From contig CM017558.1 of assembly GCA_007844125.1 (NCBI GenBank), forward strand, positions 47,440,164 to 47,504,163: DNA of 64,000 nt. The letters are read 5' to 3'. Position 1 is the first letter of the stretch, and each line of letters opens with the position of its first letter. Positions 38,338 to 48,489 of this stretch are shown piece by piece. A program made the translations under genes and the position numbers. The notes below the pieces were generated by a model. It saw only the letters and a list, made by a program, of their open reading frames with translations, had not been told where the DNA came from and ran no database searches. The DNA comes from Sinonovacula constricta. Taxonomy: Eukaryota > Mollusca > Bivalvia > Cardiida > Solecurtidae.

Positions 38338-38729
38338 GCACAAAGTTAAACTGGATCAAGACTGTCACCATTTTTTGTTATATAAATGAATCATATGCAG
38401 ATTAACTCATGCCAGTATAATCTTGATTTTTTTTCTTGTCTTTGTAAACATGACAAGACAATCTGCCAACACTTCCATATTCATGCACATTTATATAGCA
38501 CAGATGCTGCTTCTGTTGATGATGAATATATACATGAAGCAAAACATGCACTACTGCTGTTCATACTTTTCACTCTTTGTTTTTTCCTTTTGTTTTGGAA
38601 ATAGTTTTGAGGTCATTTATTTCTCTGCAATATAAATGTACTAAAGTTAAAAAATACATATGTGGTGTTTTACAATTAAAAACAGAAACATGCTACATTT
38701 AGCTTTATTTATATAAATATTGAAATAGT
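38338..38729. other. AT-rich unique sequence
   Basis: No feature is supported. Short plus-strand frames here look hydrophobic but fortuitous. Confidence 0.45.
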
Positions 38730-39786
38730 GAAATGTTAACTATGATAGTCTGTCCATTAAAGGCTTTGGCATAAGGAAATGTAAACTATGATAGTATGTC
38801 CATTAAAGGCTTTGACATAAGGAAATGTAAACTATGATAGTATGTCCATTAAAGGCTTTGACATAAGGAAATATAAACTATGATAGTATGTCCATTAAAG
38901 GCTTTGACATAAGGAAATATAAACTATGATAGTATGTCCATTAAAGGCTTTGACATAAGGAAATATAAACTATGATAGTATGTCCATTAAAGGCTTTGAC
39001 ATAAGGAAATGTAAACTATGATAGTATGTCCATTAAAGGCTTTGACATAAGGAAATGTAAACTATGATAGTATGTCCATTAAAGGCTTTGACATAAGGAA
39101 ATATAAACTATGATAGTATGTCCATTAAAGGCTTTGACATAAGGAAATGTAAACTATGATAGTATGTCCATTAAAGGCTTTGACTTAAGGAAATGTAAAC
39201 TATGATAGTATGTCCATTAAAGGCTTTGACATAAGGAAATATAAACTATGATAGTATGTCCATAAAAGGCTTTGACATAAGGAAATGTAAACTATGATAG
39301 TATGTCCATTAAAGGCTTTGACTTAAGGAAATGTAAACTATGATAGTATGTCCATTAAAGGCTTTGACATAAGGAAATATAAACTATGATAGTATGTCCA
39401 TTAAAGGCTTTGACATAAGGAAATGTAAACTATGATAGTATGTCCATTAAAGGCTTTGACATAAGGAAATATAAACTATGATAGTATGTCCATTAAATGC
39501 TTTGACATAAGGAAATGTAAACTATGATAGTATGTCCATTAAAGGCTTTGACTTAAGGAAATGTAAACTATGATAGTATGTCCATTAAAGGCTTTGACAT
39601 AAGGAAATATAAACTATGATAGTATGTCCATTAAAGGCTTTGACATAAGGAAATGTAAACTATGATAGTATGTCCATTAAAGGCTTTGACATAAGGAAAT
39701 ATAAACTATGATAGTATGTCCATTAAAGGCTTTGACATAAGGAAATATAAACTATGATAGTATGTCCATTAAAGGCTTTGACATAT
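38730..39786. repeat. 46-bp minisatellite, 23 copies
   Basis: The unit is GAAATGTAAACTATGATAGT, ATGTCCATTAAAGGCTTTGA, CATAAG (46 bp). 23 x 46 = 1058, one more than the observed span. The main variants are GAAATAT for GAAATGT and ACTTAAG for ACATAAG. The first unit is the most divergent. Confidence 0.96.
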
Positions 39787-39854
39787 GAAACTAGGGGTCT
39801 GCTTGTCATACACTGGTCAAGCTCCAGAAAAAAGAGTCGATTAATATCTGTCAG

Positions 39855-41794
39855 CTCCTGCTGGAACCTGTCTGATCAAGACCTCCTGCTGGAACCTGTC
39901 TGATCAAGACCTCCTGCTGGAACCTGTCTGACCAAGACCTCCTGCTGGAACCTGTCTGATCAAGACCTCCTGCTGGAACCTGTCTGACCAAGACCTCCTG
40001 CTGGAACCTGTCTGACCAAGACCTCTTGCTGGAACCTGTCTGATCAAGACCTCCTGCTGGAACCTGTCTTATCAAGACCTCCTGCTGGAACCTGTCTGAT
40101 CAAGACCTCCTGCTGGAACCTGTCTGATCAAGACCTCTTGCTGGAACCTGTCTGATCAAGACCTCCTGCTGGAACCTGTCTGACCAAGACCTCCTGCTGG
40201 AACCTGTCTGACCAAGACCTCCTGCTGGAACCTGTCTGACCAAGACCTCCTGCTAGAACCTGTCTGATCCAGACCTCCTGCTGGAACCTGTCTGATCAAG
40301 ACCTCCTGCTGGAACCTGTCTGATCAAGACCTCTTGCTGGAACCTGTCTGACCAAGACCTCCTGCTAGAACCTGTCTGATCCAGACCTCCTGCTGGAACC
40401 TGTCTGACCAAGACCTCCTGCTGGAACCTGTCTGACCAAGACCTCCTGCTAGAACCTGTCTGATCCAGACCTCCTGCTGGAACCTGTCTGATCAAGACCT
40501 CCTGCTGGAACCTGTCTGACTAAGACCTCCTGCTGGAACCTGTCTGATCCAGACCTCCTGCTGGAACCTGTCTGACCAAGACCTCCTGCTGGAACCTGTC
40601 TGACCAAGACCTCCTGCTGGAACCTGTCTGACCAAGACCTCCTGCTAGAACCTGTCTGATCCAGACCTCCTGCTGGAACCTGTCTGATCAAGACCTCCTG
40701 CTAGAACCTGTCAGATCAAGACCTCCTGCTGGAACCTGTCTGATCAAGACCTCCTGCTGGAACCTGTCTGATCCAGACCTCCTACTGGAACCTGTCTGAT
40801 CAAGACCTCCTGCTAGAACCTGTCTGATCCAGACCTCCTGCTGGAACCTGTCTGACCAAGACCTCCTGCTGGAACCTGTCTGATCCAGACCTCCTGCTGG
40901 AACCTGTCTTATCAAGACCTCCTGCTGGAACCTGTCTGACCAAGACCTCCTGCTGGAACCTGTCTGACCAAGACCTCCTGCTGGAACCTGTCTGATCAAG
41001 ACCTCCTGCTGGAACCTGTCTGATCAAGACCTCCTGCTGGAACCTGTCTGACCAAGACCTCCTGCTGGAACCTGTCTGACCAAGACCTCCTGCTGGAACC
41101 TGTCTGATCAAGACCTCCTGCTGGAACCTGTCTGACCAAGACCTCCTGCTGGAACCTGTCTGATCAAGACCTCCTGCTGGAACCTGTCTGATCAAGACCT
41201 CCTGCTAGAACCTGTCTGATCCAGACCTCCTGCTGGAACCTGTCTGACCAAGACCTCCTGCTGGAACCTGTCTGATCAAGACCTCCTGCTAGAACCTGTC
41301 TGATCCAGACCTCCTGCTGGAACCTGTCTGATCAAGACCTCCTGCTGGAACCTGTCTGATCAAGACCTCCTGCTGGAACCTGTCTGATCAAGACCTCCTG
41401 CTGGAACCTGTCTGATCAAGACCTCCTGCTGGAACCTGTCTGATCAAGACCTCCTGCTGGAACCTGTCTGATCAAGACCTCCTGCTGGAACCTGTCTGAT
41501 CAAGACCTCCTGCTGGAACCTGTCTGATCAAGACCTCCTGCTGGAACCTGTCTGATCAAGACCTCCTGCTGGAACCTGTCTGATCAAGACCTCCTGCTGG
41601 AACCTGTCTGATCAAGACCTCCTGCTGGAACCTGTCTGATCAAGACCTCCTGCTGGAACCTGTCTGATCCAGACCTCCTGCTGGAACCTGTCTGACCAAG
41701 ACCTCCTGCTGGAACCTGTCTGACCAAGACCTCCTGCTGGAACCTGATTGATAAGACATCAAGACCTCCTGCTAGAACCTGTCTGATCCAGACC
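39855..41794. repeat. 28-bp minisatellite, about 69 copies, derived from the hairpin repeat
   Basis: The unit is CTCCTGCTGGAACCTGTCTG, ATCAAGAC (28 bp). Counting by position gives 69 units with one 7-bp irregularity near 41745. Variants are few: ATCAAG, ACCAAG or ATCCAG, and CTGGAA or CTAGAA. The unit is close to the CCTGCTGGGAACTGTCTGAT, CAGGATCT segment of the dispersed copy at 33066. The array ends in ATCTGCTGCTTAGTAATTAT, which resembles that family's end. It begins about 68 bp after the 46-bp array. Frames shift every unit and give an 84-bp coding-like superperiod without biological meaning. Confidence 0.95.
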
Positions 41795-41884
41795 ATCCCT
41801 ATCTGCTGCTTAGTAATTATCATTACATCTTGATACTTATGCATGAGTTTGCGACCAGATAAAAATTTACACCTGGTTATTCAG

Positions 41885-42030
41885 CTCCTGTAGTTTCTTA
41901 TATGAACATTTTCAATTTTTCCTATATAGCCATATGACCATGCCTTGGTGGCCATGGATTTTACAGATTAACATTCTTTGAACAATCTTAATACAGGGCC
42001 ACCCAAGGAACATTTAAACCAAACATTTGT
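41885..42030 (+). repeat. Dispersed repeat, family C
   Basis: It shares with 44395-44760 the blocks CTCCTGTAGTTTCTTATATG, TTTTCCTATATAGCCATATG, ACCATGCC and GGCCATGGATTTTACAGATT, plus GAACAATCTTAATAC. The copy here continues into GGGCCACCCAAGGAACATTT. It is non-coding and the family name is not known to me. Confidence 0.6.
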
Positions 42031-42266
42031 TGTTTAATAATTATAGAGTGTGTAACTAAAGATCAACCTATAGACTTGTATAGCTGAATGTTTGTACAAC
42101 AAAAATCTAATTTATTGTTTCTCAGTACTAATGGATCTTTGACAACAATGATTTTTCATGCCTAAATATATTAAATTATAGAAAATTTAAATTACCATGT
42201 TGATGCACTCAAATAGTTAGGACAAAATACAATTTTTTGTTTGCCATGCAACATGTGTGGACTTAC

Positions 42267-42360
42267 ATTCATGCAATACTCAGGAGAGCTGTGTACCATT
42301 CTGTGGCCACCATTTCCAGTGTTACTGAAACAGACTCTCCCCTTATCTCTGTATCCACAG
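42267..42360 (-). CDS. Possible cysteine-bearing exon (very tentative)
   Basis: On the minus strand a T-rich acceptor ending GTGGTAG and a donor ATGAAT-GTAAGT enclose 94 bp. One frame is open and reads CGYRDKGRVC, then FSNTGNGG, then HSSPEYCMN. The spacing of Cys-Gly, Arg-Val-Cys, Asn-Gly-Gly and a final Cys loosely recalls the second half of a thrombospondin type 1 repeat, but one expected cysteine after Gly-Gly is missing and no other half is visible nearby. It could be a decayed exon or chance. An alternative acceptor (CTGTTTCAG) lies inside. Confidence 0.18.
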
Positions 42361-42429
42361 CTACCACATTAAATACAATAATAAAGCACAATATAGATTA
42401 AAATGTGGTAGTAGTACATTAACTGATCA

Positions 42430-42703
42430 GCCCTTTGTCAGGATAATATGACTGGGTGTGGTATTGTTCTACGTGTTCAAGGCATGCTACCATGGGAAAG
42501 GCTGTGCTACAATATCTTTCAGTAAATACAATCTTTAGCTCACTGCAGCATGAAGGCATGCTACAATGGTAAAGGCTGCGCTACAATATCATCCAGTAAA
42601 TACAATTTTTAGCTCACTTCAGCATGAAGACATGCTACCACGGTAAAGGCTGCGCTAAAATATCTTCCAATAAATACAATCTGTAGCTCACTGCAGCATG
42701 ACT
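42430..42703 (+). mobile_element. SINE family A fragment with its tail triplicated (3 x 74 bp)
   Basis: TGTCAGGATAATATGACTGG, GTGTGGTATTGTTCTACGTG and TTCAAGGCATGCTAC match the 16130-16190 part of the family A SINE. From 42482 the following 74 bp (CATGCTAC at 42483, 42557 and 42631, then GGTAAAGGCTGCGCTA, AATACAATCT and TAGCTCACTGCAGCATG) is repeated three times. The repeat unit includes the SINE's GAAGGCAGCACTATATC-like segment, so the array grew from a SINE. Confidence 0.75.
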
Positions 42704-43274
42704 GATGGGATGTTACAACTGAAAACAAGCATTTTATTGCCTCTGTTGAGATCTTCAACCCTCAATCCTACATCAGCAGTGACTGAATGTGTGACAGTAA
42801 TTCTAGGAAGAAGCTGTGTTCATAATTATAGCTCTCTCATTATCTCACCACAACCATTGCCTAGAAACTGTGCCCTAGTTATAAAAATAATATAATTACA
42901 AAAATTATCCCTCAGGCCAATTTCTGTGGTTATTTGAATGGGGAAATTTCAATCTTTAAAACATTTGTAATGCAATAAAGAAACAAGAAAGATGTAAACC
43001 ATTCCTCCATTAACCTTGTATGTCAAACCCTATTTTGAGATATTTGGAAATTTTTAACAAAATGTATTTTAAGTTATTTTAAAAGAAAAGGCTACAACCA
43101 TGACACCAAATGATTATACAATAATAATATTTTACCTGTATAAATACAGCTAACTCACTCTAGAAACAGCTAACTTACTCTAGAAATAATGTCCAATTTT
43201 GTAAATAATAAAACTCATGTTGTGTGTAATATACACAATTAAATTCGGCCAATACAATTTACACACCATGTTTG
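42704..43274. other. Unique sequence
   Basis: No feature is supported. A small duplication with AGCTAACTTACTCTAGAAA lies near 43150-43186. Confidence 0.45.
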
Positions 43275-43560
43275 TGGATCTGTGAAGCAATCATTGCTGA
43301 GGAGTTATGAATGCTGCTACAGTTTTGGAAAAAATGCAGCCTTTAGTGGCAGCATTAGACTTGAGCACATAGGTCGTTGATTCAGTGGCATGTTTCTTGT
43401 TTAGATGAACATATTGATACAATTGCTTATTTCAGCCAATGGGGGCTGCTTTGATATTCATCCCAGCTTGCCTGGCATCAGCATCTCTACAAAGGTCAAA
43501 AGTGAGGTCAAACATCTACAACCAAGAAAGAAATTCTTGAAACAAAACATCTCTTGAACA
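43275..43560 (+). repeat. Two-copy dispersed segment, family D
   Basis: It is collinear with 56580-56830: GAAGCAATCATTGCTGAGGA against GAAGCAGTCACTGCGGAGAT; GGTCGTTGATTCAGTGGCAT against GGTGGTTGATTATGTGGTGT; TTCTTGTTTAGATGAACATA against TTCTTTGTTTAGATGAGTAT; and TCAAACATCTACAACCA against TTAAACAGCTACAACAA. It may be an old transposable element or a duplicated non-coding element. Confidence 0.5.
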
Positions 43561-43804
43561 AAAGGAAGATAGAAAGATAAGCCTAGTCTTAAAAACTGAG
43601 CTAAAGAGCGGACACCCTATGTTCCTCTTCCACAACAACCAGCTGCAATGTACAGCATTAAACTACTAGATTTTACTATAATCATTGCAACACCAGTTAT
43701 CAAATGATTTTTAATCCATCACCTGCCATTACTTATAAATTCCCCATACTAAGTCTTCATAAAGTGCTCACTCTCATATACAATTTTCTTACAAGACACA
43801 TTTC

Positions 43805-43900
43805 TAAAAACTTAGCAGCAAATAATGTTGCTCCTTCAAGCTGATCTGGATTTACACAATTTGCCAAAGTGTGATCAATTATTGGCCAAGGGTTGGCAGT
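43805..43900 (+). repeat. Hairpin-core dispersed repeat copy
   Basis: AAACTTAGCAGCAAATAATG, CAAGCTGATCTGGATTTACA, CAATTTGCCAAAGTGTGATC and AATTATTGGCCAAGGGTTGG follow the family order. The left centre is deleted. Confidence 0.6.
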
Positions 43901-44304
43901 TCATGACTGTCTGTCCACTGGGGGACCTTATCAGCCAGTCTATCTAAGTTCATGACTAGTTCAGTGATGGTCACATCAGGTCAAGCCATGACCTCAACTG
44001 ACCACACAAACATAATTACCTCATCTCTGACAAGTATGGGCCACCTAATGACATGAAGAGTGCCAAATGATACACCATTCCCAATAACTAGTGACCATCA
44101 ATATGCCTTATTGTTTCTTGCATAAATACCCCACCCAGAGTCATGGACAATTTCATTTACTTGCAGTGTGTCAGTGGTTCTACCTACAAAATTGCCAAAG
44201 TTCTTCCTACTTTCATATAAGCTAGACACTGATGCAATTATGAACATAATAGGGTCAATAAGATGCCCATGATTGAAATTAATAGTGTCAGGGTGCAGGG
44301 GACC

Positions 44305-44365
44305 AAGTGGTAAAAAGTATCTGAATGGTAACACTTCAACCTCTCACCATGTGCATTCAACTCCA
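44305..44365 (+). mobile_element. SINE-like family B, head fragment
   Basis: GACCAAGTGGTAAAAAGTAT then ACACTTCAACCTCTCACCAT, GTGCATTCAACTCC resembles the head of the 17570 copy (CTCACCACGTGGGTTCGATT). The upstream stretch 43901-44304 has a possible further fragment at 44160-44200 (GTCAGTGGTTCTACCTAC) and nothing else recognised. Confidence 0.4.
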
Positions 44366-44394
44366 TGATCACCCAAGAATTATGTATACCAAAT

Positions 44395-44760
44395 AAAAAA
44401 GGCTCTAGCCCTTGTAGTTTCTGACAAGAAGATTTTCAAAGTTTTCCTATATAACCATATATGGAAAATGGCCATGCCCCTTGCAGCCATGAATTTTAAT
44501 GGATTAGAATTATCTGAGCAATCTTCATACACCCAAAGAAAATTTATATCAAATATGAAGGCTCTAGTTCTTGCACTTTGGGACAAGAAGATTTACTAAG
44601 GCTTCCTATATAGCCATTTACAGAAAATGGCCATGCCTCTTGCAGCCTGCTTAAATTTCTGAGAAAATTTAGCTGAAGTTGGCCCAGAAGTTTCAGAGCA
44701 GGGGTTGGAAATGTTGACAGACCTGGGTGATCATAATAGCTCTAATCATAAGCTCAGGTG
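44395..44760 (+). repeat. Dispersed repeat, family C, internally duplicated
   Basis: The segment GGCTCTAGCCCTTGTAGTTT, CTGACAAGAAGATTTTCAAA, TTCCTATATAACCATATATG, GAAAATGGCCATGCC at 44401 recurs in diverged form at 44560, offset 159 bp. The 3' part reads AGCTCAGGTGAGCTAAAAA. A related copy lies at 41885. From memory, repeats ending in GCTCAGGTGAGCTAAAA are frequent in bivalve genomes. Confidence 0.6.
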
Positions 44761-44763
44761 AGC

Positions 44764-44978
44764 TAAAAACAGGGAGGTAAGAAGAGACTTAGAAGAGAGT
44801 GGGAAAAAGAAAAGATAGAGAGAAAAAGAAATAAGACAGAAGAAGAGAGATGGGAAATGGAGAAGGGGAGGAAAAGAGAGGAAAGAGTAAGAGAGAGAAA
44901 AAAGAGGGATAAAGAGGGTGGCGGAGAGAGTGGAAATGAAAAGAATGAAGAGAGTGAGAGACAGGAGAAAAGAGCGAT
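44764..44978. repeat. Polypurine (GA-rich) tract
   Basis: About 215 bp in which the plus strand is overwhelmingly A and G, with GAGAGAG-type runs and only scattered pyrimidines. It starts where family C ends. It could form triplex DNA. The short frames over it are artefacts. Confidence 0.85.
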
Positions 44979-45862
44979 GAGCCCAGAAATTGTCATTTAT
45001 GTGGAATCAATAAGGACTAATCATGGGACCAGTGTGCCATATAAATCATCAGACTGATACAGCAACCCTGACGAAATAATGATCACTTGTGAGACAAATA
45101 TGCTCCTAAATAACTGTCTTCAGTCAGCCAATGATACAATCTGAGTACAAACAGTACTAATTGGCCCCCTTATTTACACCAGAACCATACAAGACACCCA
45201 GATAATCAGCAATAAAGTATAGGCTTCGAAAAAGCATAATAAACTGGGTGTAATCCATTTTAATTTTGTTGGATTCAATTATGCTTCAGTAAATTATATA
45301 TCTGTAAAATTTCTGGATAAATTCGTGTTATCAGGAGAATAACAGAATATCTTCTAATAACAGAACTTTCTACTTTTTGCACATCAAATGCCTGATTTAA
45401 TGATTTATATCTAATAACTATGTATGAAGAATATCATGAGACATTCAGGCTTCTGTAGAAAATATGTAAAAGTTTATTGAAGCCCTATGATAAATCTTAG
45501 TTTGTTCCTAAAATTATAACAAGCAATGCAAAAATGGGTCATCTTAGTCAGACAGGACCAAGCATGAGCTAATTGATCTGGATCTACGCTGTTTACTTGT
45601 TTATTAAAGTGGATATTTCATTAGGAAGTGCATGGCTGAAAATAACAGTTAATTTACCTGTGCGTTCATGATCATTTTTGAACTTTTGGAACACTTGATT
45701 TAAAACCATTAGCAACACTTGATGGATTGAATCTTATTTTGCAGATATTCATGCTTTAGGAAGCAAATCACCAATTAACCATGAATTCATGGAAATGCAT
45801 GCATGTGATCAGTGTTCATAAAGCTGTTGTTAGTAGAAGAAGATCCCAGATAAGCAGGCTTA
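44979..45862. other. Unique sequence with one small hairpin-repeat fragment
   Basis: About 45553-45610 (GAGCTAATTGATCTGGATCT, ACGCTGTTTACTTGTTTATT) is a likely right-arm fragment of the hairpin family. Nothing else is supported. Confidence 0.4.
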
Positions 45863-48040
45863 GACATTATATCAGGGTAGAACCCCATGGTCAGACATAT
45901 ATTAGGGTAGAACAACAGGGTTAGACATATATCAGGGTAGAACCACAGGGTCAGACATATATCAGGGTAGAACCAAAGGGTCAGACATATATCAGGTAGA
46001 ACCCCATGGTCAGACATATATCAGGGTAGAACCACATGGTCAGACATATATCAGGGTAGAACCACAGGGTCAGACATATATCAGGGTAAAACCACAGGGT
46101 CAGACATATATCAGGGTAGAACCACAGGGTCAGACATATCAGGGTAGAACCACCTGGTCAGACATATATCAGGGTAGAACCTCAGGGTCAGACATATATC
46201 AGGGCAAAACCACAGGGTCAGACATATATCAGGGTAGAACCACCTGGTCAGACATATATCAGGGTAGAACCACCGGGTCAGACATATATCAGGGTAGAAC
46301 CACAGGGTCAGACATATATCAGGGTAGAACCACAGGGTAAGATATATATCAGGGTAGAACCACAGGGTCAGACATATATCAGGGTAGAACCACAGGGTAA
46401 GACATAACAGGGTAGAACCACAGGGTAAGACATATATCAGGGTAGAACCACAGGATCTGACATATATCAGGTAGAACCACAGGGTCAGACATATATCAAG
46501 GTAGAACCACAGGGTAAGACATATATCAGGGTAGAACCACAGGGTCAGACATATATCAGGGTAGAACCACAGGGTAAGACATATATCAGGGTAGAACCAC
46601 AGGGTAAGACATATATCAGGGTTGAACCACAGGGTCAGACATATATCAGGGTAGAACCCCATGGTCAGACATATAACTGGGTAGAACCACAGGGTCAGAC
46701 ATATATCAGGGTAGAACCACAGGGTCAGACATATATCAGGGTAGAACCACAGGGCCAGACATATATCAGGGTAGAACCACATGGTCAGACATATATCAGG
46801 GTAGAACCACAGGGTCAGACATATATCAGGGTAGAACCACAGGGTCAGACATATATCAGGGTATAACCACAGGGTAAGACATATATCAAGGTAGATCCAC
46901 AGGTTAAGACATATATCAGGGTAGAACCACAGGGTAAGACATATATCAGAGTAGAACCACAGGGTAAGACATATATCAGGGTAGAACCACGGGGTAAGAC
47001 ATATATCAGGGTTGAACCACAGGGTAAGACATATATCAGGGTAGAACCACAGGGTAAGACATATATCAGGGTAGAACCACAGGGTCAGACATATATCAGG
47101 GTAGAACCACAGGGTAAGACATATATCAGGGTAGAACCACAGGGTAAGACATATATCAGGGTTGAACCACAGGGTCAGATATATATCAGGGTAGAACCCC
47201 ATGGTCAGACATATAACTGGGTAGAACCACAGGGTCAGACATATATCAGGGTAGAACCACAGGGTCAGACATATATCAGGGTAGAACCACAGGGCCAGAC
47301 ATATATCAGGGTAGAACCACATGGTCAGACATATATCAGGGTAGAACCACAGGGTCAGACATATATCAGGGTATAACCACAGGGTAAGACATATATCAGG
47401 GTAGAACCACAGGTTAAGACATATATCAGGGTAGAACCACAGGGTAAGACATATATCAGAGTAGAACCATAGGGTAAGACATATATCAGGGTAGAACCAC
47501 GGGGTAAGACATATATCAGGGTTGAACCACAGGGTCAGACATATATCAGGGTAGAACCCCATGGTCAGACATATAACTGGGTAGAACCACAGGGTCAGAC
47601 ATATATCAGGGTAGAACCACAGGGTCAGACATATATCAGGGTAGAACCACAGGGCCAGACATATATCAGGGTAGAACCACATGGTCAGACATATAAAAGG
47701 GTAGAACCACAGGGTCAGACATATATCAGGGTAGAACCACAGGGTCAGACATATATCAGGGTATAACCACTGGGTAAGACATATATCAGGGTAAAACCAC
47801 AGGTTAAGACATATATCAGGGTAGAACCACAGGGTAAGACATATATCAGGGTAGAACCACAGGGTCAGACATATATCAGGGTAGAACCACAGGGTCAGAT
47901 ATATATCAGGGTAGAACCACAGGGTAAGACATATATCAGGGTAGAACCACAGGATCAGACATATATCAGTGTAGAACCACAGGGTCAGACATATATCAGG
48001 GTAGAACTACAGGGTCAGACATATATCAGGGTAGAACCAG
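45863..48040. repeat. 30-bp minisatellite, about 73 copies, with higher-order structure
   Basis: The unit is GACATATATCAGGGTAGAAC, CACAGGGTCA (30 bp). Variants include GGTAAGAC, CCCATGGTCA, GGGCCAGAC and ATATAACTGG. A block starting GTTGAACCACAGGGTCAGA at 46621 and including CCCATGGTCA, ATATAACTGG and GGGCCAGAC in order recurs at 47161 and 47521. The minus strand has a 523-codon frame repeating a ten-residue unit (WFYPDICLTL), open only because 30 is a multiple of three and that frame lacks stops. Confidence 0.96.
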
Positions 48041-48049
48041 AGACTCCCA

Positions 48050-48135
48050 TTCAGTTTAGATTGGGGGCAGTATGTGTGAACATATTCCAGCAGCTGATCT
48101 GTGGTGCAGCACTGGTTCTACTGATATTTAATGGG
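48050..48135 (+). mobile_element. SINE-like family B, fragment
   Basis: GTATGTGTGAACATATTCCA, GCAGCTGATCTGTGGTGCAG, CACTGGTTCTACTGAT matches the central block of family B (GTGTGAAGGTCTCCCAACTG, ATTTGCGGTGTGCCGGTGGT). It abuts the end of the 30-bp array. Confidence 0.5.
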
Positions 48136-48489
48136 GGTTGGGTTCTTGAGGCATATTAGCTGGCTGTAGACAAATGATTTTAAATGTGTTGTTGTAACAA
48201 ATATACATCAATAAATTTCTAATAAAAATCAACAGTAAATAAACTCTACAACATGTGGTAAGAGAACTAGTTCCTGTTGGACATATGTCTGATCCATACT
48301 CTCTGATATCATCCAAGGATTAAGACAACCAATGTATGTATTGACCCTGCCTGGAGTCCATTAATTAATGACAAGGCCTAATTAGGCTTCTCTAACCTAA
48401 AGCATGTCAATTACCAGCACAAGTCACCAAAGTTCAAGTGCAACTGCCATGTATTTGGATACTAGATCAGTTTCACCATTTGCCAGGGT
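48136..48489. other. Unique sequence
   Basis: No feature is supported. Confidence 0.45.

Noticed and set aside
39855..41794. CRISPR array (28-bp direct repeats)
   Set aside because: Units are contiguous without spacers, and the surroundings are eukaryotic with SINEs and microsatellites.
39851..41844. Several frames of 74-131 codons that look like one repetitive protein
   Set aside because: The 28-bp unit shifts frame each copy, giving an 84-bp superperiod. Identical peptides in overlapping frames are the signature of a satellite.
46111..47682. 523-codon minus-strand open frame
   Set aside because: It is a ten-residue unit repeated by a 30-bp satellite. Period divisible by three plus a stop-free unit explains it. 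There is no exon or promoter evidence.
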